DNA of 64,000 nt from Amycolatopsis sp. WQ 127309 (GTDB lineage Bacteria > Actinomycetota > Actinomycetes > Mycobacteriales > Pseudonocardiaceae), in contig NZ_CP095481.1 of NCBI RefSeq assembly GCF_023023025.1, positions 248,001 to 312,000 on the forward strand. Reading direction: 5' to 3'. The notes beneath the pieces were generated by a model. The model saw only the letters and a program-made list of their open reading frames with translations. It searched no databases and had not been told where the DNA came from. Below, piece after piece: positions 55,088 through 64,000 of the stretch. The translations under genes and the position numbers were made by a program. The stretch's first letter is position 1. Every line of letters begins with the position of its first letter.

Positions 55088-55576
55088 ATGAAAACGCTGA
55101 ACGGACTTCCCGCCCACGTGCTTCTCGTGCACGCCATCGTCGTGCTGCTGCCGCTGGCGGCGATCCTGCTGGTCGTGAACGCTCTCTGGCCGGCCGCCCG
55201 GCGGAAGCTGGCCGGGCCCGCCGCCGGGCTTTCGGTGCTCGTGGCCGTGCTCGTCCCGATCACCATCAACGCCGGGGAGTGGCTGCAGGCTCACGTGGCG
55301 CCGACCCCGCTCGTGCGCGACCACGCCGAACTCGGCAAGACGGCAGCCTTCGTCGCCATCCCGGTCGCCATCCTGTCGCTCCTCGTGTGGTGGCGGCACC
55401 GCGAAGAGCTCCGCGGCGCCCGGGGCGCCCGCACCTTCCTGGCCCCGGCGGCCACCTGGGTCACGGTGGTGTTGGCGGTCCTGTCGATCGTGGCGGCCGG
55501 AGCCGCGGGCTACGACGTCTACCGCATCGGCGACTCCGGCGCCCAAGCCAGCTGGCACGGCCAGTTCCGCGGCTGA
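55088..55576 (+). CDS. DUF2231-family membrane protein
   Basis: This 162-residue integral membrane protein has four predicted helices and the family opening GLPAHVLLVHAIVVLLPLAA. DUF2231 proteins are of unknown function; the conserved histidines early in helix 1 hint at cofactor binding. The ATG has GAGGGA upstream. A small hairpin overlaps its stop. It lies upstream of the flavin amine oxidase on the same strand with a 243-base gap, so a shared transcript is possible but not shown. Confidence 0.82.
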   Translation: MKTLNGLPAHVLLVHAIVVLLPLAAILLVVNALWPAARRKLAGPAAGLSVLVAVLVPITINAGEWLQAHVAPTPLVRDHAELGKTAAFVAIPVAILSLLVWWRHREELRGARGARTFLAPAATWVTVVLAVLSIVAAGAAGYDVYRIGDSGAQASWHGQFRG

Positions 55577-55819
55577 GCCACCGGCTCACCTCCGGCCGAG
55601 GAGCCGGGCGTCGGATCGTGCGACGTCCGGCGGTCGCCACAGAATGCGCTTTCCATCTGAATCCTTTCTGGACACCGCGGACCGGAAGGGCAGATACGGG
55701 ATACGGAAGAACCCCGTTGGTCACTCACCGGCTGGACCCGCTCGGGACACCTGCGATCTTCGTTACACCAGCCGTCCTGGACGCCCCCGAATGCCGGACC
55801 ACAGCCGGAGGTAACGCCG

Positions 55820-57511
55820 ATGACCACGTCACCAGTCGAAGAACACGCCCCTTCGGTCCCGCATGGCGGCCGGGACACGGCGAGCATGCTGTGCCCCGAC
55901 TTCCCGTTCGCCTACGACGACTGGATCCGGCACCCGGCCGGCCTGGGCCGCGTGCCCCGGCACGCGCTCGGCACCGAGGTCGCGGTGATCGGCGGCGGCC
56001 TGTCCGGGATGGTGGCCGCCTACGAGCTGATGAAGCTCGGCCTTAAGCCGGTGATCTACGAGGCCGAGCAGCTCGGCGGGCGGATGCGCTCGGTCACCCT
56101 CGACGGTTACCCCGGCGCTGTCGCCGAGCTGGGCGCGATGCGCTTCCCGCCGTCCGCGGGCACGCTCTTCCATTACATCGACAAGCTGGGGCTGCAGACC
56201 AAGCCGTTCCCCAACCCCCTCTCGGCAGCATCCCCGAGCACGGTGATCAACCTCCACGGCGAAAGCCATCCGGCCCGCACCACCGCCGACCTGCCCCCGG
56301 TCTACCGCGAGGTCAACGACGCCTGGACGAAGACGCTGCAGGAGCAGGCCGACCTGTCGCTGATGGAGGACGCCATCCGGCGCCGCGACGTCGGCACCAT
56401 CAAGGCGCTGTGGAACCACCTGGTCACCAAGTTCGACAACGTGTCGTTCTACGGCTTCCTGACGTCGTCGCCGCTGTTCTCCTCCTTCGAGCACCGCGAG
56501 ATCTTCGGCCAGGTCGGCTTCGGCTGCGGCGGCTGGGACACCGACTTCCCCAACTCCGCGCTCGAGATCCTGCGGGTCATCTGCACCGACACCAGCGACG
56601 AGCACCACCGGATCATCGGCGGCTGCCAGCAGCTGCCGCTCGGCCTGTGGTCCGACGAGCCCGCGGACCTCGAGTACTGGCCGGCCGGGACGTCGCTGGA
56701 GTCGCTGCACGGCGGGCAGCCGCACCCGGCGGTCGTCCGGATCGACCGGACCGGCCGCGGGTTCACCATCGAGGACGCCGACCGCGACGTGCGCACCTAC
56801 CCGGCCGCGATCTTCGCCGCGCAGAACTGGAACCTCCTCTCGGGCATGAAAGCCGACGACGCCCTGCTGCCGGAACCGGTGTGGACCGCGCTGGAGCGCA
56901 CGCACTACATGGGCGCGTCCAAGCTGTTCGTCATCACCGACCGGCCGTTCTGGCTCGACCAGGATCCGGCCACCGGCCGCGACGTCATGAGCACGACGCT
57001 CACCGACCGCCTCCCCCGCGGGGTCTACCTGATCGACAACGGCCCCGACCAGCCCGGCACGATGCTGTTGTCCTACACGTGGAACGACGATTCGCTGAAG
57101 GTCGCGTCGCTGACCGCCGAAGAACGCTTGGACGTGGTGCTCGACGCGATCGGCAAGATCTACCCCGGCGTCGACATCCGCTCGCACATGATCGGGCCGC
57201 CGATCGCCATCACCTGGGAGACCCAGCCGCGCTTCAAGGGCGCGTTCAAGTCCAGCCTGCCCGGCAGCTATCGTTACCAGCGTCGGCTGTTCACCCAGTT
57301 CATGCAGCGGGACCTCGCCGAGCACCACCGCGGCTTCTTCCTCGCCGGCGACGACGTCGCGTGGATCGCGGGCTTTTCCGAAAGCGCCGTCACCACGGCG
57401 CTCAACGCGGTGTGGGGCGTGGTCGAGCACCTGGGCGGCAGCACGCATCCCGCGAACCCCGGCCCGGGCGACGTCTTCGACGACCTCGCTCCGATGCGCC
57501 TCGCCGGCTGA
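55820..57511 (+). CDS. Flavin-containing amine oxidase, L-amino acid 2-monooxygenase-like
   Basis: This 563-residue protein has an FAD Rossmann motif (VIGGGLSGMVAAYELMKLGL, about residues 56-75), followed by EAEQLGGRM, and AELGAMRFPPSAG, the signature of the tryptophan/phenylalanine/lysine 2-monooxygenase group of amine oxidases. These convert an L-amino acid to an amide or keto acid. The C-terminal FLAGDDVAWIAGFSESAVTTAL is the second FAD contact. The N-terminal FPFAYDDWIRHPAGLG matches the lysine/tryptophan monooxygenase subfamily I recall. The exact amino acid substrate is not determined. GGAGG lies seven bases before the ATG. Confidence 0.85.
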   Translation: MTTSPVEEHAPSVPHGGRDTASMLCPDFPFAYDDWIRHPAGLGRVPRHALGTEVAVIGGGLSGMVAAYELMKLGLKPVIYEAEQLGGRMRSVTLDGYPGAVAELGAMRFPPSAGTLFHYIDKLGLQTKPFPNPLSAASPSTVINLHGESHPARTTADLPPVYREVNDAWTKTLQEQADLSLMEDAIRRRDVGTIKALWNHLVTKFDNVSFYGFLTSSPLFSSFEHREIFGQVGFGCGGWDTDFPNSALEILRVICTDTSDEHHRIIGGCQQLPLGLWSDEPADLEYWPAGTSLESLHGGQPHPAVVRIDRTGRGFTIEDADRDVRTYPAAIFAAQNWNLLSGMKADDALLPEPVWTALERTHYMGASKLFVITDRPFWLDQDPATGRDVMSTTLTDRLPRGVYLIDNGPDQPGTMLLSYTWNDDSLKVASLTAEERLDVVLDAIGKIYPGVDIRSHMIGPPIAITWETQPRFKGAFKSSLPGSYRYQRRLFTQFMQRDLAEHHRGFFLAGDDVAWIAGFSESAVTTALNAVWGVVEHLGGSTHPANPGPGDVFDDLAPMRLAG

Positions 57512-57975
57512 ACTGCGCAAGCCCGCCGACCACTCGGGCCACAGGGAGCGTTGGCGCCGACCCTCCAGTGGGCCGCGTCGTCGTGGTGAGGACTGAGCAG
57601 GACTTCCCTCGAAAGAGGAGGAGAATGCCTGGCCAGTGCGGTCGCTCGGACGAGAGGGCGGGGCACGCCGCCCGGTAGCCGGTCACGGCCAAGGGGTGCC
57701 GACGATGCCGCCGCGGAGCCACGTTCGTGCGCGCATACGACCGCTGTCCGGGCATTCGCCGGCGTGCAGACAACTCTTGCCACATCGCGGGCCGGTCGCG
57801 ATACCCGACCTGACTTAGCGCACCCCCGCGTCCGCCCCGCACGCACATCCGCGGCCGAAACAGAGCCGCCCTGACCTTCACCGGTACTCTCTCCCACCGG
57901 TGACCGTGCGCAGTCCTGCTGCGTCCGCTCCTCGCACAGCTGGAAGCAGCCGGCAAACACGGCCTTGCCGGCTTC
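57512..57975. other. Intergenic region with a short ORF preceded by a strong ribosome site
   Basis: These 464 bases lie between the convergent amine oxidase and mycosin genes. They contain a 17-codon ORF, 57625-57678 (plus strand), with AGGAGG just upstream of its ATG. A ribosome site of that quality is unusual in non-coding sequence, but so short an ORF, not followed by a gene, cannot be called. No other gene is seen. Confidence 0.4.
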
Positions 57976-59235
57976 TCAGCCGACCCGGCCTTTCGGGGTG
58001 GCTGCCGGCGGTTCCGGTTCGACCCGGACCGTCCGCGGCGGTGCCCAGTTCCGGGCCCGTCCGCCGCGAGCGAACCGGAGGAACACGACCAGCCCCACCG
58101 CCAGGAACACCGCGAGCAGCACGCTCCCGGCCGCCAGTGCCGGGCCGTTCCCGGCCGCCTCCGCCGCCGGCGCCGCGCCCATCGGCGGTGGCTTCACCAT
58201 CTTCGCGGCGGCCCCCGATTCCTCGGGCAGCAGCCGGGTCACGGCGGCCACGACGTTCACGGTGCCCCAGCCGACGCCGGGATCCGGCAACGCGGCTTTC
58301 GCCGGGTGGTCGGCGGTGGCCTCCAGCCGGTGCTTGACCTGCGCGGCGCTCAGATCCGGGTGGTAAGCGCGCACCAGGGCCGCGGTCCCGGTCACGAACG
58401 GCGCCGAGTAACTGGTGCCGGTCCCCTGCCACTGGCCCGCGCCGCCCGGGCCGACGCTCTCCACGCCGACGCCGGGAGCGACCAGTGAGATGAACGGCCC
58501 GGTCTGGGAAAAGTCCGCGAGCTGTCCTTGCTCGTCGATCGCGCCCACCGCGATCACGCCGGGGTAGGCCGCGGGGTAGGTGACCGGGTCCCCCTGCTGC
58601 TTGCCGTTGGCCGCCGACGCGACCAGTACGACGTCGTGGTCGGCCGCGTACTGGACAGCGGCCGCGAGCTTCGGTTCGGCGACCGTGGTGCTGGCGGAGA
58701 CGTTCAGCACGCGGGCTCCCGCGTCCACCGCGGCCCGGATGCCGTCGGCCAGGGAGTCCGCGGACAGCACCGGCGCGGCACCGTCCGTGCCGGGTTTCGC
58801 GGCCCGGATCGGGAGGATCGTCACGCTGGGCGCGATCCCGGCGAACCCGGTGCCCGGGTCCGTGGCGGCGGCGATGATCCCGGCGACGAAGGTGCCGTGG
58901 CCGTAACAATCGGTGTTCGCGGTACCGCCCGGTGCGGTGACGTCGACGCCGGGCAGGACCCGGCCGCCGGCGAGCTGCGGCGAAGCGCCGTCGACTCCGG
59001 AGTCGATCACACCGACGGTGATCCCGGATCCGGTGGTCAGCGACCAGACCTGATCCGGCGCCAGCTGCCGCTGCGCCCACGGCTTCCCGTGATCGCTGCC
59101 CTGAGGTGCGCCGAGACAGCCCTTCTGGTCACTCGGCAGGGGCTGCGGTGTCTGCTGCGCCGCGACCGGGCTCACCGGCAGGACCGTGAGCAGAGCGGCC
59201 CCGGTCAGGGCCGTCAACGCGTGCCGGACCTTCAC
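57976..59235 (-). CDS. mycP: ESX-associated subtilisin-like serine protease (mycosin)
   Basis: This 419-residue protein has an N-terminal signal peptide, a subtilisin (S8) domain and a C-terminal membrane anchor (about residues 375-400). The catalytic triad is visible: Asp in VGVIDSGVDG, His in YGHGTFVAG and Ser in GTSYSAPFVTG; the oxyanion asparagine is in ASAANG. Mycosins are core ESX components needed for complex stability and processing of some substrates. The GTG start overlaps the preceding stop (GTGA), coupling it to the proline-rich ART-like gene. Confidence 0.95.
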   Translation of the reverse strand: MKVRHALTALTGAALLTVLPVSPVAAQQTPQPLPSDQKGCLGAPQGSDHGKPWAQRQLAPDQVWSLTTGSGITVGVIDSGVDGASPQLAGGRVLPGVDVTAPGGTANTDCYGHGTFVAGIIAAATDPGTGFAGIAPSVTILPIRAAKPGTDGAAPVLSADSLADGIRAAVDAGARVLNVSASTTVAEPKLAAAVQYAADHDVVLVASAANGKQQGDPVTYPAAYPGVIAVGAIDEQGQLADFSQTGPFISLVAPGVGVESVGPGGAGQWQGTGTSYSAPFVTGTAALVRAYHPDLSAAQVKHRLEATADHPAKAALPDPGVGWGTVNVVAAVTRLLPEESGAAAKMVKPPPMGAAPAAEAAGNGPALAAGSVLLAVFLAVGLVVFLRFARGGRARNWAPPRTVRVEPEPPAATPKGRVG

Positions 59236-61805
59236 GACGCCATCACCGCCGTGTGCCCGCCGCCCGACCGGTCGGACTCCGTCGTCTCGGCGTCCCACTC
59301 GAGCAGCGGGCTGGTCAGGCGGGTGACCACGTCCGGGGTGTCCACCAGCCGGAGCTTGTTCTGGCGACGGCGGGCCAGGACCCGGTCCAGCTTGTCGAGC
59401 ACCGCGAGGTCGCGTTCGTCGAGCTCACCGGATTCCCCCGGCTCCTCGCCGGGCGCGAGCTCACGCAGGAGCACCGCGATCCTCGGGGCCTCAGGACCGT
59501 CGCGATCCGGCGACGCTTCGCCTTCGCCCCCTTCCTGCCGCACGGCCAGCGCTTTGAACCGCGAACCGGCACCGAACACGACCTCGTCGGGGGTCCGGCC
59601 GCCGAGCAGCTCCGAGGTGCGCCGGGCCGAGGACGGCCAGATCAGGACGTCCAATTCGGCGCCGGAGACCGTGATGTCCAGGTCCAGGCTCGCGGTCAGG
59701 AAGCCGGGTTCCACCTGCAGCGTGCCCGGTTGCACTGGTTCCGGAGTCCGGCTCTGGCGCAGGACCGGCCGCCGGTGCGTCGGCAGCCGCCGGATCCCGG
59801 AGGACAGGCAGGCGAGCTGGCCGGCCATCGAGCTGTCCTGGCCGGCCCGGACCGCGCCGTTGACCGCTTGTGACCCGCCGTCACCGCTGCCGAGGAACAG
59901 GCACACGGCCGCGTAGTCGGCCTTCACCCCGGCGGTGTCCTCTTGGCGCATCGACGGCCAGGTCGCGAGCGCGGTGTTCACCGTGGCCAAGGCCTCGCTG
60001 AACTCGTCGCCCGCGGCCGTGGTGAAACTGGCCTGCTCCGCGGCGCTGCTCGCCCGGTCCGACACCGCGAGTGGCGCCGCGCGGGGACCGCTGGGTTTCG
60101 GTGGCGGCGCTGATGCGGGCGGCGGGACCGGGGCCGGGGCCACGGGTTCCGGTGCCACCTCGGCGAGCGGCGCGACGGGAGGCGCCGTCGGCTCCGGGCG
60201 AGGGGAAGCAGTTCCGGCGGCCGGCACGTCGCGCCGGGGCGCGGCCGGAGGCGGGACGGGCAGTGGTGTGCTCTCGCGGACCGGTGCCGGGCCGCCCGGC
60301 TTCCCTGAGACAGTCGGCACCGGTACGGAGGACATCATCGCGATCGGCGGCGCCACCGCGGACGCGGACGGCCGTGGCACCGGGGACGCCGAAGTATCCG
60401 GCCCGGGATTCCGGCTGGGGTCTCCCGGTTGCGGCGCACCTCCCCCCGGCACCGGCACCCCGGCACCCGGCATAACGCCACCAGGCAGCGAGGCCCCGCC
60501 CCGCGGCACATCGCCCCCAGGCAGCTTGCCCCAGGCTCGCGGCACATCGCCGTCGGGGAAACCGGGACCGCCGGGGCTCGGCACGGCACCGCCGGGCGCA
60601 CTCCCGCCCGGCAGCGTGGCGCCGCGCGAGCCGAGGACGCGCTTGCCCGCCTCGTCGGGCACCCCGGCGACGCGGACCCGGGCCCGGCGGCGACGCACCG
60701 GGTCGAGACCGGCCATGAGCTTCTCGGCGGCCGACAACAACCCCTTGCCGACCGGCTCACCGGGCGTGCCCAGCTGCAGCGTCCAGCCCGACGGGTCGAA
60801 CGGCAACGCGGTCGCGGCCGGGTCCGCCGGCCCGGTGCGCACGACCAGGCCCGACGGCACGACGTCCACCCTGACCTCACCGAGGCGGTAGGTCGCGCGG
60901 CCGGACCGTTCCCAGCCGGCCGGTGGCACCGCGACGTCGAGCACCACCTGGTCGCCCCCGCCCGCGGGCTGCTTCAGGACCGTCACGAACGGGTCGAAGC
61001 CGTCCCGGGGGGTCTCGTCCGGGCCGGTGGTGGCGAGCCTGCCGATCCCGACCAGGACCTCCCGGCCGAGCCGCAGGGCGACCTCCGCCAGCCAGGCGTA
61101 AGCCGCCGCCGCGGGTTCGGCCGGGACAAGCAGGCTCGGCTCCGGAGCCTTGCGCAGGACGTCCGTGATCGCGGCGGGCGATGGCACCTCGCCGTGGCGG
61201 CCGACGATCACCTTGGGCGCCCGCTGGTCCACGGGAAGACCGGCCACCGGATCGCCGAGGTTCGGTGGTGCCGAGTCGACGCCGCGCACCAGCACGCCGG
61301 CCGGTACCGGGTCGGCGACCACCTCACCGAGCACGGACGACCGGGCCGGCAGCGCGGCCTCCCAGGCTGGCTGCGGGTACCGGAGGCCGCCGAACCCGGC
61401 CGGCTTGCCGGGCCGGAACAGCTGCCACCCGGTGCCGCCCGTGCCAGGCCCGGTGTAGAGCGCCGCTCCGGGGCGGACCAGGAACCCGCCGTCCGGCACG
61501 AGCACGGCGGCCTCCAGTTCGTCCGCCAGCTGTTGCGCGGCCTCCGGCCGGGCACCCAGCCGGGGCAGCCCGAGCCGGAGCACCTTGACGCCGTCGGCTC
61601 GCAGCTCGGGACCGGCCAGGCCGGCCAGCGCACCGGCGCACGCGGGATCCCGGCCGGCCGCCGGCGAGACCAGCACGAACAGCTGGCCCGCGACCGCCGG
61701 TGGCCAGGGGAACCGCGCGGCGGGGTCGTCTTCGTCGCGCTGCCGCACCAGCAGGTGCGGCCCGCGTCGTTCGGCGACCAGCGAAAGTACTGAATTCTCG
61801 GTCAT
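59232..61805 (-). CDS. Proline-rich protein with ADP-ribosyltransferase-like C-terminal domain
   Basis: This 857-residue protein has an unfamiliar alpha/beta N-terminal part (residues 1-380), a Pro/Gly/Ala-rich region (about 388-575) with an LPGGxxP-type repeat, and a C-terminal domain (about 590-760) resembling bacterial ADP-ribosyltransferases. Supporting motifs are VLRQSR (the Arg), FLTASLD (the Ser-Thr-Ser-like loop) and PDEVVFGAGSRFKAL (the Glu turn). The first Glu of the usual ExE pair is replaced by Pro, so activity is doubtful. It lies between the AAA+ ATPase gene and mycosin. It may be an ESX effector or a scaffold in the secretion complex. Confidence 0.6.
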   Translation of the reverse strand: MTENSVLSLVAERRGPHLLVRQRDEDDPAARFPWPPAVAGQLFVLVSPAAGRDPACAGALAGLAGPELRADGVKVLRLGLPRLGARPEAAQQLADELEAAVLVPDGGFLVRPGAALYTGPGTGGTGWQLFRPGKPAGFGGLRYPQPAWEAALPARSSVLGEVVADPVPAGVLVRGVDSAPPNLGDPVAGLPVDQRAPKVIVGRHGEVPSPAAITDVLRKAPEPSLLVPAEPAAAAYAWLAEVALRLGREVLVGIGRLATTGPDETPRDGFDPFVTVLKQPAGGGDQVVLDVAVPPAGWERSGRATYRLGEVRVDVVPSGLVVRTGPADPAATALPFDPSGWTLQLGTPGEPVGKGLLSAAEKLMAGLDPVRRRRARVRVAGVPDEAGKRVLGSRGATLPGGSAPGGAVPSPGGPGFPDGDVPRAWGKLPGGDVPRGGASLPGGVMPGAGVPVPGGGAPQPGDPSRNPGPDTSASPVPRPSASAVAPPIAMMSSVPVPTVSGKPGGPAPVRESTPLPVPPPAAPRRDVPAAGTASPRPEPTAPPVAPLAEVAPEPVAPAPVPPPASAPPPKPSGPRAAPLAVSDRASSAAEQASFTTAAGDEFSEALATVNTALATWPSMRQEDTAGVKADYAAVCLFLGSGDGGSQAVNGAVRAGQDSSMAGQLACLSSGIRRLPTHRRPVLRQSRTPEPVQPGTLQVEPGFLTASLDLDITVSGAELDVLIWPSSARRTSELLGGRTPDEVVFGAGSRFKALAVRQEGGEGEASPDRDGPEAPRIAVLLRELAPGEEPGESGELDERDLAVLDKLDRVLARRRQNKLRLVDTPDVVTRLTSPLLEWDAETTESDRSGGGHTAVMAS

Positions 61806-61918
61806 GTTCCGCTCCTGCCTCCGAACGTGCGTGCGGGCACCGGTTCCCGGCCGGGCGGCCCGGCACGTCCACCGGCTCGTCTGCTGCGCACGTCAGGCAC
61901 CACCTTTCGTTCCAGCGC

Positions 61919-64000
61919 TCAGGTTTCGATGTCGGCCGCGGTCAGCAACGTCATGTCGGCGGAGGTCGGGGCGTCGATTTCGGCCAGCCGGGACGCCTGC
62001 CGGTCGGTCATCCGCTCGAACACCCGGCGGGCGGTGCGGCCGTTGCCGAACGTGCCGTCCTTCGGGATGGCGTCGAAGTACTTCAGCAGCACCTCCGCCG
62101 CGTCCTCGTCGAGCCGGTAGTCGTGCCGGGCGCACTGCGTGCGCACGATGGTCACCAGTTCGTCGGGGCTGTAGTTGGCGAACTCGATCGTGCGGCTGAA
62201 CCGCGATTCCATGCCGGGGTTGGCTTCCAGGAAGCTGCGCATCTCCTTCGAATAACCGGCGGCGATGACCACGACGTCGTCGCGGTGGTCTTCCATGAGC
62301 TTCACCAGCGTGTCGATCGCCTCCCGGCCGAAGTCCGGCCCGGTGCCGCCCTTGCCCGAGCTCAGCGTGTACGCCTCGTCGATGAAGAGGACCCCGCCCA
62401 ATGCGGTGTTGAAGGCTTCGGTCGTCTTGATCGCAGTACCGCCGATGATCTGCGCGACCAGATCGGCGCGTGCCACCTCGATCAGGTGGCCCTTGCGCAG
62501 CACGCCGAGCTGGGCCAGCACCTGACCGTAGAGCCGGGCGACCGTGGTCTTCCCGGTACCCGGCGCGCCGGCGAACACCAGGTGCCGGGCCATCGGCGGT
62601 GCCGAAAGCCCGGCGTCTTTGCGGCGCTTGGCCATCTTGTTGAGGTTGATCAGCGAGCTGACTTCGAGCTTCACGCCGGCCAAACCGACGAGCGCCTGCA
62701 TCTCGGCCAGCGGATCGCCGGCCCCGGGAGCCGGTGCGGCAGCCGGCGGCGCCGGGGTACCGGGTGACGCGGCCGCCCCGGCGGAGGCGGAGGTGCCGTA
62801 GGCGTCCGGTGTCAGGTTTCCGCCCGAGATGAGATCGAGCACCTCGATGGCCGTGCCCGGGCGGGTCTGCCGGACGCCGCTGCCGTGATTGTCCCGCACG
62901 GTGCAGCCGGCGACCCGGACGGCTTCCTCGGTGTCGAGCCGGATGCCGTCCGCGGAGCCACCGGTGAACTCGGACTCGGTGATCGTGCCCGAGGCGCCTT
63001 CGGCGAGCAGGCAGCCGGCGCCCGTACTGCCGTGCACCCGGCAGCGGACCACAGAGACGTCCGCGCCGGAGCCCGCGTGCACGCCTTCCGCCCCGGTGCC
63101 CGACAACGCGCTGTCGGTGAGCGAAAGGGCGGCGCCGAGCACCTGGATGCCGGCTTCGGCGGTCCGGCTGAGGCTGAGGCCCGTGACCGACGGCCGCGCG
63201 CCGTCGGTCACCCGCATCCCGGTTCCGCCACCCTCGATCTCGACGTTCTCCCAGGTACCGCGGGCGGCACCGGCCACATCGACGGCCGCGCCGTCGCAGC
63301 CGACGACCCGCAGCCGCCGGAAGAAGGGATCGGCGCCGTCGTCGACCCGCACGCCGGACGTCGTGCAGGTGGACACCGTGGTCCGGTCGAACTCCGGCAC
63401 GCTGCGGGCGGTGACCCCGATCCCCACTCCGTCCACATCGGACACCTCGCCGCCCGCGACCGTGCCGGCCGCCCGGCCGGTGAAGAGCATCCCGTACCCG
63501 TTCGCTCCCCGGACCGCGCAGCCGCGCAGCATCGGCGAGCACCCTTCGGCGATGAAGACGCCTTCGGCACCGGCCCGCTCGACCACACAGTCCTCCAGCG
63601 CCACGGCTTGGCTGCTGGCCAGGTAGAAGCCGATGGTCTCGGCATCGGAGACGGTCAGCCGGGTCGCGGTCAGCGTAGCTTGCTGCTCCACCGCGACCGC
63701 GGGCTTCGCCGCCTTGCTCACCGCGGTGTCCTCAACCGTCAGCTTGCCCCGGCCGTTGAGGCAGATCCCGTTGCCCGCCGCGGTGCTCACGGTGCACGAC
63801 CGCATGAGGAACGCGCCGTCCTCGGCCACGACGACCCCCGACGTGCCGATCTCGTCGAGGCGGCAGGCGTCGAGCACGCCGCCGTTCGGTGACGTGACCA
63901 CGACGCCGGCCCCGACGGCGTTGCGGATCTCGCAGTTGCGCATGAGCACCGTGCCCTGCGCGGCGGCGAACACCGTGGTCCAGCTCTGCCCCTGCACACT
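61919..64000 (-). CDS. EccA-like AAA+ ATPase with N-terminal parallel beta-helix (partial)
   Basis: The reading frame is open to the right edge, so the N-terminus is missing; 693 codons remain. The first about 430 residues in the window are a right-handed parallel beta-helix, seen as repeated hydrophobic steps ([31 protein letters not shown]...). The C-terminal about 260 residues form a CbxX/CfqX-type AAA+ domain with Walker A GAPGTGKT and Walker [11 protein letters not shown], then [20 protein letters not shown] and the arginine finger region. EccA ATPases share this domain but carry tetratricopeptide repeats instead. The position beside mycosin supports an ESX role. Confidence 0.85.
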   Translation of the reverse strand, partial: SVQGQSWTTVFAAAQGTVLMRNCEIRNAVGAGVVVTSPNGGVLDACRLDEIGTSGVVVAEDGAFLMRSCTVSTAAGNGICLNGRGKLTVEDTAVSKAAKPAVAVEQQATLTATRLTVSDAETIGFYLASSQAVALEDCVVERAGAEGVFIAEGCSPMLRGCAVRGANGYGMLFTGRAAGTVAGGEVSDVDGVGIGVTARSVPEFDRTTVSTCTTSGVRVDDGADPFFRRLRVVGCDGAAVDVAGAARGTWENVEIEGGGTGMRVTDGARPSVTGLSLSRTAEAGIQVLGAALSLTDSALSGTGAEGVHAGSGADVSVVRCRVHGSTGAGCLLAEGASGTITESEFTGGSADGIRLDTEEAVRVAGCTVRDNHGSGVRQTRPGTAIEVLDLISGGNLTPDAYGTSASAGAAASPGTPAPPAAAPAPGAGDPLAEMQALVGLAGVKLEVSSLINLNKMAKRRKDAGLSAPPMARHLVFAGAPGTGKTTVARLYGQVLAQLGVLRKGHLIEVARADLVAQIIGGTAIKTTEAFNTALGGVLFIDEAYTLSSGKGGTGPDFGREAIDTLVKLMEDHRDDVVVIAAGYSKEMRSFLEANPGMESRFSRTIEFANYSPDELVTIVRTQCARHDYRLDEDAAEVLLKYFDAIPKDGTFGNGRTARRVFERMTDRQASRLAEIDAPTSADMTLLTAADIET

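Noticed and set aside
1..64000. tRNA, rRNA, CRISPR arrays, insertion sequences, integrase or attachment sites
   Set aside because: None seen on either strand; the only short repeats are the ones listed, and they lack CRISPR-like regular spacing.

Overview
The window comes from a high-GC (about 70%) Gram-positive actinomycete, most likely a Pseudonocardiales member such as Amycolatopsis or a relative. This is inferred from strong G/C bias at third codon positions, frequent GTG starts, ATGA/GTGA/TTGA gene overlaps, a complete-looking ESX (type VII) secretion repertoire, SARP regulators and an EgtD enzyme. I saw no tRNA, rRNA, CRISPR array, integrase or insertion sequence.

Layout. (1) 0-6.2 kb: ESX core, with eccB (cut by the window edge) and eccD on the minus strand diverging from eccC on the plus strand, which ends in a strong hairpin terminator. 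(2) 6.3-10.7 kb: a probable aromatic ring-cleavage cassette (extradiol dioxygenase, old-yellow-enzyme reductase, small monooxygenase, fumarylacetoacetase-family hydrolase) with a divergent LysR gene. (3) 10.7-13.1 kb: a free-standing archaeal-type ThrRS editing domain, then a WxG-transglycosylase fusion and its ESX-like partner. (4) 13.3-28.4 kb: metabolic and housekeeping accessory genes: an orphan ABC substrate-binding lipoprotein, a ROK regulator, an operon of gluconate-dehydrogenase-subunit-3-like protein, GMC oxidoreductase and EgtD, a thiolase with an altered active site, a CAP protein, a type VII target, an amino acid permease, lipoprotein, cold-shock protein, GntR regulator and several unknowns. 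(5) 28.5-36.2 kb: a 1.3 kb apparently non-coding stretch, two translationally coupled SARP-type ATPase regulators, a double terminator and two atypical LuxR-type regulators. (6) 36.3-54.7 kb: on one strand, a 5,389-residue giant protein, a YbaB-like protein, a WXG100 protein and a DUF4241-lectin fusion. (7) 55-57.5 kb: a DUF2231 membrane protein and a flavin amine oxidase. (8) 57.9-64 kb: the other ESX half, with a beta-helix/AAA+ EccA-like ATPase (cut by the edge), a proline-rich protein with an ADP-ribosyltransferase-like end, and mycosin.

How it fits together. Two parts of one ESX system flank roughly 50 kb that includes at least five likely ESX substrates or partners. The most interesting element is the giant protein. 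I found a single cysteine in all 5,389 residues (Cys782). It ends a hydrophobic strand, and 45 residues before it another hydrophobic strand ends in His-Gly. That arrangement resembles clan CD (caspase/C80-type) autoprocessing peptidases. The proposal is a type VII-exported, possibly self-processing giant protein encoded with small ESX partners and near dedicated regulators; export and proteolysis are inference.
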